A stretch of 64,000 nucleotides of DNA from Ornithodoros turicata (GCF_037126465.1 NC_088206.1:52246841-52310840), one strand, 5' to 3'; numbered from the stretch's first letter, positions 1-11,402 are shown. Notes: generated from the sequence alone by a model not told the origin. A program made the numbers and translations.

Positions 1-10
1 ACATTTATTT

Positions 11-217
11 ACAGTACCGTATTTTCCTGTGTATAACGCGCACTCGTGTATTACGCGCACCCCTAAAAATGAGCCGAATTTGAAAAAACGTCTATGTATA
101 ACGCGCACCGGTGCATAACGCGCGCCGCAATGTTGCTACAAGCTTCTGTGCTGCCACCAGTATACAGAATAAACCAAGGCGGTGTATAATATATGCATAC
201 GCAGAAATAGCCAGATA
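11..217. mobile_element. Terminal part of a DNA transposon (pogo/Tigger-like end, tentative)
   Basis: The stretch opens with CAGTACCGTATTTTC and carries four near-copies of the motif TGTATAACGCGCAC (about 31, 47, 94 and 112). Such GCGC-rich subterminal repeats after a CAGTA end resemble ends of pogo/jerky-type transposons, from memory. The 16-bp string ACATTTATTTACAGTA occurs at 1-16 and again at 218-233, so the fragment sits between direct repeats. No transposase is recognisable nearby; superfamily assignment is weak. Confidence 0.4.
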
Positions 218-233
218 ACATTTATTTACAGTA

Positions 234-684
234 GTTTATTTTTCAACGGGGACTTCGATCACGTTATTTTGAGATACGGCCAATTTTTCGAGACCGGTTC
301 CCTGGATTTTCCATCTTTCGACAATCCTTGCTAGTTGCACGTTGGATGACCCAAAACCTGTACCCGTCTGTCTTTGCACGGCGCACAAAGGGAGGCCTTC
401 TACGGAAGATAAGGAAAAGCGCCGGGACACTGGGGATTCTCCGCTGAACTAGTCTCTACGCTGAACGAAAGGTCTGGTGTAATGTGAAGTACCCTGTGAA
501 AACCAAGGAGTGTCTAAAAATATAGTACTGAAGTTTCCGGGTAATAATCAGAGCGTTATGAGACGGAAATCGTGCTCCGAGACCTCGTCGCGCGTCAAGT
601 TCCTTTCATTTTATCTTGTATATTTATACGTAAAGATGGAGTTCAAGGAGTTATTCCGAAATCCTAAGCTGTTTGGAGAAGGCG
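234..684. other. No recognisable gene
   Basis: Only short open frames are present. A 64-codon minus-strand frame (236-430) has no domain I recognise. Nothing else stands out. Confidence 0.4.
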
Positions 685-762
685 TTTGATCGAAGACCGC
701 TTGGTCGCAAGCCGTTCGGTCGAAAGCCGGTTGATCGACGCCGCCTGTTCGAAAGACGTTTT
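685..762. repeat. 15-bp minisatellite
   Basis: About five degenerate tandem units of roughly 15 bp, with core TCGAAAGCCG and variants TCGAAGACCG, TCGCAAGCCG and TCGACGCCG. The open frames crossing it are repeat artefacts. Confidence 0.7.
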
Positions 763-1610
763 TTCGAAGGGAGTTCGAAGCTCGCAGCGTGTCCTTAGCA
801 CCTCTTTTTCTGTAACTTTTGATTCGAACATACGGAGCATGAGGCAATCAGTGTCTTCTCCTTTTTTGTTTGTTTCTTGCTTTTTTTTTGCAGCTAAAGA
901 GGGGAGACCACTGGTCATTTGCAGAAAGGTTTTATTGGTCATTCACGAACAGCATAGCCTTCTGGCTTTTTACTCTCTCCCACCCGAAAGGAAATAAAAT
1001 TGAATAAAATTGAATTGAATTGAATAGAACAATACGGAAGTATCCCGCGTAGCTGTAGGACACATACCGAAGAAAATGTCTTCAAATTGGGAGCAGCCAA
1101 TAGTCTGTGCTTCTTCTGGGCATTGCTGGGATCCGAAATGGGATAGTGATATGTGCACGAAAGGCACTCGAAGTATAAATGCTAAGAAGGAAATTTCGCC
1201 ATAGTATAAAATACAGATATTGTATTAACAGCCATATAAAACTTTAGATCAGTCTTGTTTATAGTATGCATCTGCTCCAAACGAAGCAATAAAAAACTCA
1301 ATCAAACGACCGCTGCCGCTGGCATTGTAAGCGCTGTGTGTAGGCAATGTTTATAGCCTAATTTACAGCCGCTGGTAGATCCAATTGAGAGCCTCCGAGA
1401 TACCGGCATCCGTACTATCCGATCACACTTGTACGTCGGCATACAGTAAGTATGCACTAGTAAAACAATACGAAGAGCAACTAAAAATTCCATAATCAGT
1501 CAGTACAGGCGGTAGTGACTTGTGAAAACAATAATTGTACCATGAATATATAAGAACAAAAAAATGAAAATATAGTACTCATATAGCAATAGGAGACAAG
1601 CAAAAAGACG
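763..1610. other. Non-coding, no feature recognised
   Basis: AT-rich sequence with short simple runs (for example the TTGAATAAAAT repeats near 997-1025). No coding frame with a recognisable domain. Confidence 0.4.
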
Positions 1611-1614
1611 TGAA

Positions 1615-1690
1615 TGTCTTGAATCGAACTGCGGACCTTTCGTGGCAAAGTCCGACACTTTACCACTCGACAAACAGCGCAGAGGGCGCG
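1615..1690 (-). repeat. tRNA-derived SINE head or tRNA-Gly-like pseudogene
   Basis: Read on the minus strand, the segment has an A-box-like string (TGTCGAGTGGTAAAGTG) and, about 45 nt further, a B-box-like string (CAGTTCGATTCAA). Between them TTTGCCACGAAAG resembles a GCC anticodon loop. The acceptor stem does not pair and there is no CCA, so it is a SINE head or pseudo-tRNA rather than a working tRNA gene. Confidence 0.5.
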
Positions 1691-2014
1691 GGCCGCCTTA
1701 AACTCACGAGGTCAACCATGCACAATGGGGATTATTTCATGAGTCGGAGGCGAACGGTGTGATAAGGACAGCGAGCGCGGCGCCATCTAGAATCGGGAAA
1801 ATCGTGAATCAGAGTTGCTACCCGACTGGTATGGCCTCTTAAAAGTGCTCTCATTCGCTACGAGAAATTCGTCTGCTTCGGACATGGCGTGCTTTTTGTT
1901 GTTAGCTATTCATTATGTTCTTTTGGTTTCAGGCATAAAACAGCCGTGCAAACGCACAATAAAACATTACGCTCATATGCGACATGCGATCATGTGTCTA
2001 AAGAAGTGTTGTAC
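1691..2014. other. Non-coding, no feature recognised
   Basis: Short open frames only, and no repeat that I could match elsewhere in the window. Confidence 0.35.
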
Positions 2015-2672
2015 GTAGCGGCGCCACCGTACTTACTACTTTTTTCAGTAACAGAGTAGCGACGGGAAAGAGTCCGCCGCTTCATTTTAAAATTGATAAC
2101 GGAACAAGTATTGCCGCTACAAATATGGGTAGCGGCGGACTCTTTCTCCGCTTCCGCTACTTTTTATAATATGGAGGACGTGAACAGAGAAAAAGAGAGA
2201 GATAAATGATCAGCAGGATTTATTTTTCTTGTTATTCCTTTTAGGTTACTCGTTAATGGTTAGTTACTTTAGTTTAATTACTGATGTGACAATCTTCCTT
2301 AATTTCGTCATCGAGAATAAGCTAAGAAAATTATTATTTGTGTTATTCTGTGTATTTTGTCACATTTTAGCTCACATATTTGTGAAACACAAACAGGTGT
2401 GCATCAGTACTGCATAATATGAGCTACGAAGCTAGTTTCTGCCAGAGAACCAGTTGCAAAACTAGTGTGAGTGTATTGATATCACATTTAAAACTGTGTG
2501 TTTGCAACTCTGTTGTTCGGGGCTCATAAACAAAGCATTGGGAACAGGAATACGAAATAGGAATGCGTGAACAGGAACAGGAATACGAAAATACATCAAC
2601 CGCAGTGAAATATCGCAACAGGCATTGCACTCCAAATATACCGCTGAATTTCCTTCAAGGCGCTTGCGCGGC
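2015..2672 (+). repeat. Composite interspersed repeat, copy 1
   Basis: The left part (about 2015-2180) is rich in the motif GTAGCGG and its complement; the right part (about 2382-2672) carries AACAGGAATACG repeats. Both parts, and the sequence between them, recur in reverse complement at 19.4-20.6 kb in the same relative order, so they belong to one repeat family. The Penelope-like element begins right at its 3' edge. Confidence 0.7.
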
Positions 2673-2758
2673 AGGGTATACATACACGAACACATCCCGC
2701 ACGGAGAGCACGGACCTCACATACGCACTTCTCAAGCGGCGCAAGAATACGAGATATT

Positions 2759-3376
2759 ATGACACATGTAACCGCCGCCCCACCGAACATCACGCACTTC
2801 ATGCTCCACGTAGGGACCAACGACTTCGCACGGTCGACAGCACAACATGTCATCCAGGAATTCGAAGCACTAGTTTCCTTCATCACAAACAACAGACCAG
2901 GCGCTGAAATAGTACTGACAACGATACTTCCCCAAAGACAGAACAAACACCGAGCATACATATACCAGGACACATGGCTACACGAGTTCAACAGGAAGGC
3001 GCACGCTGTCAACAACCACCACATCCACATGTCTCAGGCACACACCAACGTTATGGTTATCACACACGCAGCTTTCGAATACCACGCTGAAGCACATCTC
3101 GCTCGGGACGGCATCCACCCAAACCACGCAGGCGTACGAGCTATGGCACACAACATCAAACACCTAATGGTCCATAGATGCCGTCCTGCACTGACAAACG
3201 CTCAAACACAACATCCTCAACCAGATTACACTTTAAGTGCCAGCACCGCACACACGCCAGAACACACGATGGCATCAAAGGGGACCACAACGACCACTGC
3301 ACCCACGCATACACACGCGGCAGACGACAACACTCAAACACAACCCGCACACACACAAAGTTCACGCAAAGTGTGA
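2759..3376 (+). pseudogene. SGNH/GDSL hydrolase-like ORF upstream of the PLE RT
   Basis: The 205-residue open frame holds an SGNH-family signature: block III HVGTND near residues 17-22 and block V DGIHPNHAG near residues 115-123, the latter giving the catalytic Asp and His. The nucleophile block (GDS) expected about 50 residues before GTND is absent; the frame can be read upstream to about 2690 but meets the composite-repeat border. The C-terminal 60 residues are a Thr/His-rich low-complexity tail. SGNH domains occur in ORF1 of CR1-type LINEs and, from memory, in giant rotifer PLE derivatives, so an association with a PLE is plausible. Calling the first Met the start is arbitrary because the frame is 5'-truncated. 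Confidence 0.7.
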
Positions 3377-3531
3377 CACGGAAGACCACGAGCACGCAAA
3401 CACAGACAGATGACATAGAGGAACACAGCGAGTCTCCACAGCCACTGACCCCACAGCCACCGACCCCATAGACGCGACGCACACCCACATCACGCAGAAA
3501 ACACCGTTGACTATCTAATCACCAGCCTACC

Positions 3532-4830
3532 ATGCAGTCAACTAACTTTTTAGGAATGCGAAAACTCACGAAGAAACGTAGCCGATACCTACATCATCTA
3601 CGGATCTACATCTACCACCTAGCTCACAACACAGTACCTAAAGGCCTCACCCCTACAGTTCCTGCATTAAGAAAACTAACACCTGAACTAGAGCTAGAGT
3701 GGGCATCAGCCCTTAGCAACGCAGCCCGTTTCTGGACATATTAAAGAAACAGTGCCACGCGCAACTCGCTACGATCCAGGCCCATATAAACAATATCAGT
3801 CTCACCGACGCGGAGGCAAACACTCTCGAACTACACATTCAACAACTCAACCACGAGCTAGCTAACAAGGAACACTCAAAACTCGGAAAACCTAATTCCA
3901 ACAACGACACGGACACCGGACCCACTAACAATACACACGCAGCAGCCGAACAAATCATTTCCAGCACCATAACTCTCCGCAACATCGCTGAGCCACCCCG
4001 AGAAAAAGCTGGCGCAGGCACCGTAATAGATATATCACGCTCACTAACCAGAGACGAACTACAAGTCCTCTCTAGAGGGTTAACATTCTGCCCTACACTC
4101 AATTCTGTTAACGAATACGAAATCCACAAAGACATATCAGACTTTTGCGAGACGGCTACGCCTTAGAGAATTCTTCGTTGATGCAACACAAGAAAAACAC
4201 AACGACCTCCGACTACCATCAACCTGGACACCAAATCACGGCCGAGAACCCGCATTAGGCCTGTACATTAAACAAGTAAGCAACGACATCCTTCGCGGTA
4301 TTTCCGAAACCTCGCGTGGTCACAACCTCACTAAAACACAACGTGACATCATCAAAGCGCTAGCTGACAGAGATGATATCATAATCAAGCCCGCAGATAA
4401 GGGTGGGAGTATCGTCATCTGGCCCACAGATAAATATATTTCTGAAGCTCGTAGGCAACTCAAGAACACGCAACGCTACCTCAAACTGGACCATGACCCA
4501 ACAAAGGAGTACACGGCGCTAATAACCCATACCATACAGGACCTCCACGAACGAAAGCTCATCACACGTGATGACCTGAGATATCTCACCCCAACAAACA
4601 CAGATGCAGGTCGTTTCTATTTACTGCCTAAAATCCACAAGGTACACGCCAACGAGCTCTATACGGCTGACATCCCAGGCCAATTGTATCTAATAACAAC
4701 ACACCACCAGAAAGACTCTCGAAATTCCTGGACCACTATTTAAACCATATTCCGACAACACTGCCATCGCTTGTACAAGACACACCCCACCTCCTCAGAA
4801 TAATCAGAGATATTCACTTCGAGATCGAAC
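3532..4830 (+). pseudogene. PLE N-terminal region and RT fingers/palm, frameshifted
   Basis: From 3532 a frame reads through KKRSRYLHHLRIYIYHL and NTVPKGLTP, typical PLE N-terminal sequence, then breaks near 3742. Adjacent frames continue with LSRGLTFCPT (about 4070), IIIKPADKGGSIVIW (about 4380), FYLLPKIHK (about 4617) and, after another shift near 4690, a stretch with LSKFLDHYL. These are the conserved PLE RT core motifs 1-3. The frame is then cut at about 4832 by inserted DNA. Confidence 0.8.
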
Positions 4831-4832
4831 TG

Positions 4833-5756
4833 TAGGTGGCGCTGTGGCGGAGCTCTAGTGGGGATACGATCCGGCACGGCAGGCGCAGGCTTTTCTACGC
4901 GGGTTTCGCAGTGTTCCTGGATGAAATGCCGCTGTCAGTGCCTCACATATTGCGGATATGTTGAAATGCGCTGCTTAGAACGCTCAAAAGGTGTGAAACT
5001 TGACAAAAACTTCTCTACTGCGAAACATAGAAGTCGCGAAGTTCTCAAAAGAAAATCTCCTGCGTGCTTTCGAAGGGAAACATTGCCAAGTCATTCCTTT
5101 GTTGCAAGCCAGATTTTGTTTTGGTCTTTTGCTGTTCTCACTCGAATATTTGTTGGGCACCTATAGAGCTGTCTTTTCCTCTTCATTCTTATCTTAGATC
5201 GAGACAACAAGAATTTAACAAAATAAAAAAATACTCAAAATTCCTGTCTACACTGGTCTTGGCAATCCAAATGTACAAGTGTGCAACACCGCATCAGGGC
5301 AGAATAGTCCAATAGGTACTGAAGCCATTCGCTCTAATTTTTGTGTCGTATAACAGCGGTGGTTTCACGTCGTGCGAGTCTGAGAGAGGTTCGAGATTTG
5401 ATTCGTCTCCTGTGTAGGCATTCGTTAAAAGGTGCTGAAGTATGTTACGAGGTGATCGCACCTGTGTGGATGGTGTTGACTTTGTGTGGGATGCTACCGG
5501 TTATGTAATAACTACATACAAAATAAGTTTTTGGTTCCAGTGGCAGGTATATCACGTATGTGAAAGACAAAAGTCAAGCCTGTCATGCGGTACGTCAGAT
5601 GAAATGAGATGGCAGTTTGAAACTTACACATTTAAAAACACCCATGTCATACATATATTCATGCATTCATATATTCCTCGCATTCCATATGTTCATACAT
5701 TCGATACAACTTGTGTTTAGCGCGCGTAGAATATCATACCTGGGCATTAAGAAGTA
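4833..5756. mobile_element. 924-bp insertion in the PLE with an 11-bp target duplication
   Basis: The 11-mer AGATCGAACTG lies immediately before (4822-4832) and after (5757-5767) this segment, as expected for a target-site duplication. The segment starts TAGGTGGCGCTGTGG, has no coding frame I recognise and no clear terminal inverted repeats. Its class is unknown; a non-LTR-type insertion would fit the TSD length. Confidence 0.55.
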
Positions 5757-5767
5757 AGATCGAACTG

Positions 5768-6215
5768 CTAGCAGAGAAACCATTCTATAAATAAGTGAGA
5801 CATCGTTATACTTATGAGAAGACAAAAAAACAAACTGTTACGACATTGAACATTGACCTTAGCTCTCGGTATACTTTGTTTGACACGGAGAACCGCAGTG
5901 ACGAAAATGACAAAGGCCGACTGGAATCCCCATACTGGAACATATGCACGTTCTCTAGTTTTCTTCCCTGCTACGCACGCTTGCGCTGGGAAGTAGACAA
6001 GTTCAAAAAGTTCACCACGAAGTCATTTTCACTCATTTTGAAGCGATTTGGAAAACTCAAATGTTCAGAAACTGAGCCTTCCAAGCACGTTTTCGAGCAC
6101 GATGACCACAACGCAAGCACCGGCTCAAGCAGCGCATCCCCACTAAGGGAAGTTCACGGAGCAGCCGCACTGTGGCGACACTGTTTGATCTCGATGCGAA
6201 TAAACAACACTCGTA
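5768..6215. other. Second, unresolved interruption of the PLE RT frame
   Basis: Family knowledge predicts only about ten residues between the segment ending near 4830 and the SLYTNIP motif at about 6260. After removing the 924-bp insertion, some 450 bp of unrelated sequence still remain. I saw no duplication or inverted repeat defining its edges. Confidence 0.4.
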
Positions 6216-7470
6216 CATTTGGTAGGGACACAATACTAGCCACGCTGGAAGTGACATCACTGTATACTAACATTCCACACAACGACGGAATCACAGCCCT
6301 CTGCAATACCCTTTCTACAACAAACACCAGAAAAGACACGGAAACCATACTCGCTCTAATGGACTTGGACCTTAAATTGAACTACTTCGAGTTCAATGGC
6401 GAATACTAACTACAAGTACACGGTACAAGTAGGGGCACACCTGTTGCACCCACATACGCAAATATCTTCATGAGGTTCTTAGAAAACAACGTTCTCAGCG
6501 CCCTCTCATTAAAATCCACTGTGTACCTTCCATACATCGATGATATACTGATAATATGGGAACACGGGGAACATGAATTTCAAAAGTTTGTATAGATCTA
6601 CTGAACACCGCGCATAGCAACATAAAGTTCACATCACAACAGTCAACTCACTTAATTAACTTCGTCGACATCACAATATCATTAGACAACGGCAACCTCA
6701 CCACAACCCCGTACAAAAAGCCAACTGACAAACAACAATACCTTCACTTCAAGAGTCACCACCCGCGTCACTGTAAGGTTGGCACTGTAATGGGCAGAGT
6801 GTAAGACTGCGCAGAATTTGTTCAAACGACACAGATTACGCTGAGAAGATTGACGAACTCTGCAGTACACTTGCCCAGAGGGACTATCCAGACTCCCTCC
6901 TAACCGAATTCCGTCGCAAGACACTCACACTCGATCGAAACGCGGTTCTGGAAAACCGAAAAAATCCTGACGCGTGCCAAATAAGCTTCATCACAAGATA
7001 TCCCAACGCACTACCAAACATCAAAGCCATTCTACAGAAGCACGAGCCCCTCCTACAAAGCAGTGACCGACTTAGCAATATATTCACCCATCCAATACAG
7101 GTGACATACCGACGCGCAAAAAACCTAGCAGATTCCTTGGTCAATGCCAAAATCAGCAAAACGAGCACCCCGTACACAGGAACACGACCCTGCAGCCTCC
7201 CGCGCTGCAGAACATGCAAGTGCGTTCAACACGCTAACTCCATCAAAAGCACTCCGAGCAATTACACCCACCTCATTAACCACGCGTTGACATGCACAAG
7301 CTCCAATGTCATATACTGCATTGAATGCGGCGACTGCTCTATGCAATACATTAGTGAAACCGGCCAACAAATGAACAACCGCCTTACCGGACACAGAACC
7401 GACACGACCAACAAACCCCAAAAAGCAGTCGCCGAACATTCCTGGTCACAATTTTGGCAACATTAAACTA
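6216..7470 (+). pseudogene. PLE RT palm and GIY-YIG endonuclease, frameshifted
   Basis: The frame resumes with DTILATLEVTSLYTNIPH (about 6228) and LNYFEFNGEY, followed by GTPVAPTYANIFM (about 6430) and the catalytic PYIDDILIIW (about 6530). Further along come NPDACQISFITRYP-like connector sequence and, at about 7300-7400, a GIY-YIG nuclease core: a CIECGDC zinc-like pair, MQYISETGQ and RLTGHR. The usual Gly in YIGETG is Ser here. Several stops and shifts make this a pseudogene. Confidence 0.8.
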
Positions 7471-7544
7471 TATATTCTAGAAACAGGGTTTAGATCCACA
7501 CGTGACAGACGTGATAGGGAGTCTTATCTCATATACAAGGGGAT

Positions 7545-7639
7545 CCGGACATTTCGGTGCGGACATTTCGGTTCACGGACGTTTCGGTGCACGGACATTT
7601 CGGAGCACGGACATTTCGGTGCACGGACATTTTGGTGCA
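7545..7639. repeat. 16-bp minisatellite, six units
   Basis: Six head-to-tail units of about 16 bp with consensus CGGACATTTCGGTGCA, beginning at 7545, 7560, 7576, 7592, 7608 and 7624. It lies directly outside the left arm of the foldback element, and no matching array is seen at the right arm. Confidence 0.85.
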
Positions 7640-7654
7640 AAACGTTGCTGAGGG

Positions 7655-8987
7655 GTCCCGGAAAAATGGTTCCGGGAACGGCTGTCACAATGTCGACATA
7701 TCATAACATAACAAAGGGAAGAGGGCGGTTGGCATCAGAAGTGGTGTTGTCAAGAAATTCGGTTTACATACAGAAGATCCTGCTTTATGCATTTTTTGTG
7801 CACTATTATAGGTTTAAGACCTGATCTGCATGTGTTCGTGGTCTGTCGTGGCTGAACTTTTGGGACATTTTCTTTTTTAATATTTTGCGCACCATGTTCT
7901 GGTCGGTGCTGTACGACAGATATTTTTTTCTTTTTTCAAGAGTATAGATGAAGAATTGCTTTTTAATTTTGTAGTCAGAAGAGGGCATCTTCAAGGTACG
8001 GATATTATGCAATTTGAATTCCATTTGTTGAGGACGTGCCGGTTATATCTTTGGTGGACGCATTTTATTAGACGATATTCCCCTTGTACTCCTACATAAT
8101 GTTTCCTGAGTGATGGCCGCGTATTTTCAAGGCCTAAACAACCATATAATATTACCGTGGTGCCCCTCCAGAAGCTGTTAGACTCGCTACCCATAAACTG
8201 GTCGTCTTTTCAACAGTAAGAGCAGTGCTTTCATGGGTTATGCACTTATGCTTCATAGGTATGTCGAAGAGACTGTTGTGGAAAGTATTGCTAAAGTAAA
8301 ATGCGATAGTCATAAATTTAATTTTAATAATCAACAATTTTTTGCTCGTTTATTTTTAACATAGTTCATCACAATAAATCACTGACGGGACAGCCATGAT
8401 GCGATAAAACGGCTTATTTGACGCTTGAAGGCTTTTGTTCCATTTATGCAAACTTGAAAAGCCACGGGAAGGTGCAGGGTTTTTATCCAAACGGGAACAC
8501 AGGAACACCGGGACATGATAACTTGGTAACTGTTTGGAACACAAGGGGAATAACGTCTAATCATATGCTTCCACCAACGATGCAACCGGCATGTCCTCAA
8601 CAAATGGAATTCCAATTGCATAATATCCGTACCTAGAAGATACCCACTTCGAGATAATACTCACTACAAACTGACAAAGCAATTCTTCATCTATTCTTGA
8701 AAAAAGAAATAAAAAATGAATATCTGTACAGCACCGACTAGAACATGGGGCGCAAAATATTTAAAAAGAAAATGCCCCAGAAGTTTAAAAGCCACGACAG
8801 ACCATGAACACATGCAGATCATGTCTTAAATCGATAATAGTGCACTAAAGATACATAAAGCACGTTGTTCTCTATGTAAACCGAATTTCCTGACAACACT
8901 ACTTTTGATGCCAAGCCGCCCTCTTCCTTTTGTATATTCCGATATGTCGACATCGTGACAGCCATTCCCGGGACTATTTTTCCCGGA
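7655..8987. mobile_element. Foldback-type element with ~440-bp inverted arms
   Basis: The left arm (7655-8087) and right arm (8541-8987) are diverged inverted copies of each other. The outer ends read GTCCCGGAAAAATGG and its complement; shared inner landmarks are CTGACAACAC, CATGTGTTC and AAGGGGAATA. The spacer (8088-8540) shows nothing recognisable. Both arms carry remains of the same frame (QMEFQLHNIRT on the right arm, MEFKLHNIRT on the left), read towards the outer ends. Superfamily is unknown. Confidence 0.7.
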
Positions 8988-9421
8988 CTTTTTGTTCGAC
9001 TGCCGTGATGCCATCCTTCAAAAACCAGTTAACAACACGTAAGCGCAATTCTGGTCAAATAATTATTCGCACAAGTTCGGCAGCCTGGTTGACGTCCGCT
9101 CACCTGATGTGGATATGCAGCGACAGCAAGCTACCAAAACTGACGAAATGTCTTCAGTCATGCATAGTTCTGACAAACAGGCGAACAAGTCCGTGGGTTA
9201 TGAGAAGTTGCAGGCAATCGATGAGAACGGTTATTGGTATGACAACAAAGTAACAAGTCAAAACTGATCACGCTTTCTTTTTCCCCGCCGTAATTCGAGG
9301 ATGCTTTTGCTAGCAGACGACCGCGCTCTTGCCCGCGTGGCCTCTGCACATCATGTGACCACAACGGTGCATGCGCAGTGAGCAGACAAAGCAGACGACA
9401 GCATGCGACAGCGCTGCGCCC
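8988..9421. other. No recognisable gene
   Basis: Short open frames only. I see no domain, repeat or RNA signal here. Confidence 0.35.
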
Positions 9422-9578
9422 AATAGACGAGTTCAGAAAATCTCAGAGTGCTTAGAGTCGCTTTGAACTGTGGGGGTTTACTAATACCAAAGAACCAGGT
9501 GGCCTCCAAACTCTTCCGGTTTCTCCCGTACTGGTCCATTGTCCACGACGTGTCAAGGTCAGCGAAAGCGAAATGTGA

Positions 9579-10215
9579 TGGCGATTTCGGGTGGTGCATT
9601 TGGGGCACTTTTTTCTGCCCCGAACCCGAGCGGTAAATTCGGGTGGTGCGGTCCGAGCAAGAGCCGCGTGTTCGGATGATGCACTACGGAGCAGTTTGCT
9701 CGCCCCAAGAGCACTTTTTTGGCTCTTGCTGCGAGAGGCCGAGCCAAAACCGCCCTCAACTCTCTTCTTCCGCTCTCGACGGCGAGCATGCGCATATATG
9801 CGCCTCGCGAGTGTCGTCTGCTACGTATCGCTCCTGCGGCTGTCTGCCTGTCAAATGTCTTGTCATCTGTCTCTTTGTCGCGTTCACCATTGACGGCATG
9901 GATCTTTACGAAAGTAGTAGCGATGAAAGTTCAATTGACACCGATAATGTGAATGACAAAGAGGATGATGTGACCTGCTTCTCGCAAGCTATGCTTGTGA
10001 TCAGGTGAAAGTGCGCGACGACGCCAACGACGCTGCCGGAAGTTCACGAACACGACGAACGCACAATGCTAGCGAGCGCAGCGACCCTCGTCGAAGAGCG
10101 GTAGAGCGTCCGACAAATTCGGGTGATGACTGCCCCAGAGCGACTCTCGTGTAGAGCGTGCACTGGACCTGGGCGCTCTCGCTCGGATTACCAGGTGCAT
10201 CACCCGAAATCGCCA
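9579..10215. mobile_element. 637-bp DNA transposon with 3-bp TSD (PIF/Harbinger-like, tentative)
   Basis: Terminal inverted repeats read TGGCGATTTCGGGTGGTGCA on the left and TGCATCACCCGAAATCGCCA on the right (one mismatch). Both ends are flanked by TGA (9576-9578 and 10216-10218). A 3-bp duplication is typical of PIF/Harbinger elements, although TGA is not the usual TWA. Multiple GGGTGRTGC subterminal copies lie inside. Confidence 0.6.
9898..10008 (+). CDS. Short acidic ORF inside the 637-bp element
   Basis: A 36-codon frame starts MDLYESSSDESSIDTDN, acidic and serine-rich, and stops at a TGA at 10006-10008. It is central in the element and preceded by GACGGC before the ATG. The composition recalls the acidic N-termini of some transposon accessory proteins, but no domain is identifiable. 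It may be a remnant of the autonomous parent. Confidence 0.25.
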   Translation: MDLYESSSDESSIDTDNVNDKEDDVTCFSQAMLVIR

Positions 10216-10311
10216 TGAGGGATTATTCTTCGTTCCCCCGCTCAGCAGGCAGGCCCAGGATGCAATGCGTGCGCAAAGAGCACTGGGATTTTCTGAACTC
10301 GTCTATTTTCC

Positions 10312-11402
10312 TATCTCGAAGGGCAAGTTTTGCCCTGCGCCCCCTGAAAATGAATGGACATGGCCGCTCCCGCCAACTTCCGGCCACCGCAAGGGTGGAG
10401 CGGCGCGGAGAAAAACGCCACTCGCCTGTTCCGTGGAGTTTTGGCGCAAGCTGTACATGCCATAAGGGAAAACTTTCATACTGAAGCATGCAAACGTTTT
10501 TCCCTTTTTGACGTGTGATGCAGTAGGTGCTGTCTGACCATGTGTAGGTTTATTCACTTTCACTTAGATGAAGCTCTCACTTTTCTTTCAGGTGCTTGTA
10601 GGTAGCATTGAATGCCTCCCATCTTGACAGAAGTACACTGGATGGTTTGGTCAGGAACACTGCTTGATCACAACAGTATCCCTTTCATGCACGATAGAGG
10701 TCTGTCATATACCCTTCTGAAGTAGACAGACAGCCATTACACAATAACATACATTCTACAGACATCAAAGCTTGTAATGTTGCTTTATTAATCACTGTGT
10801 TTATGAATGAGCCTACAAGCGATAGCAGTAAACAAACAAACAAGGAAGGAGAACATCCCCATACTGTGTCCATATCAATTTGGAAGTGCTACATCGCACC
10901 AACCAGTAACGCAATGTATGTATGCTTTTTCTTTTTTCTGTTCAGTGCACAGGTGTCTGCCACAAACACGTTCCAGTCCATAAGCTCTATAAGAACATAT
11001 TCTATCACCTTGCCTATAAAACATCTCGCATTCATGACTTTATCAGTATAAGAAGGCCTCAGGAGGGGACATGCCAATGTCTTCAACACAGGCTTCTCTT
11101 GAGAGGCATCCTTATCATTGACAACAATTTTAGACCTTTTCTGTGCACATCCATTTTTGGAACCCCTTTCTCAATTTCTTATTATAAATTTCCCATGTTT
11201 TCCCTTATACCAGTCATATTGCAGTCATTGGTGCGGGCTCAGGCCTTTTGCAGACCGCTACTATTTCACTGTAGCTCGCCTCTTTGCAAGTTGTTGGTGT
11301 TTCACTCAGGAGGTGATCCACATCCTCTGCAAAGATAAGATATGGTCATGGCTAAGTGTCTTATCTATGCTCTTTATATCGAAACATGGACCTTCATGAC
11401 TG
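10312..11402. other. No clear gene; downstream flank of the Kolobok-like remnant
   Basis: Open frames are short and show no domain. If the adjacent transposase remnant once extended further, its 3' part would lie here, but I cannot recognise it. Confidence 0.35.

Larger units (their letters stand above)
2690..7544 (+). mobile_element. Penelope-like retroelement (PLE), truncated and interrupted
   Basis: An old PLE copy reading rightwards: SGNH-hydrolase-like ORF, N-terminal region, reverse transcriptase split by inserted DNA, YIDD-bearing palm and a C-terminal GIY-YIG endonuclease. The RT signatures LSRGLTFCPT, IKPADKGGSIVI, FYLLPKIHK, SLYTNIPH and PYIDDILIIW in this order are diagnostic of PLEs. 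Stops and frameshifts split the reading frame, and the 5' end abuts the composite repeat. It cannot encode a full protein. Confidence 0.85.
9422..10311. mobile_element. Host element with outer inverted repeats, split by the 9579-10215 element
   Basis: ATAGACGAGTTCAGAAAATC at 9422 returns in reverse complement ending near 10311, with a similar continuation (CAGTGCT) on both sides. The two flanks (about 154 and 93 bp) look like the ends of an older inverted-repeat element into which the inner element inserted. Confidence 0.5.

Noticed and set aside
1615..1690. Functional tRNA-Gly gene
   Set aside because: The acceptor stem does not pair and the A and B boxes are degenerate; a SINE head or pseudo-tRNA fits better.
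7545..7639. CRISPR-like array
   Set aside because: Units are contiguous 16-mers without spacers, so it is a minisatellite.
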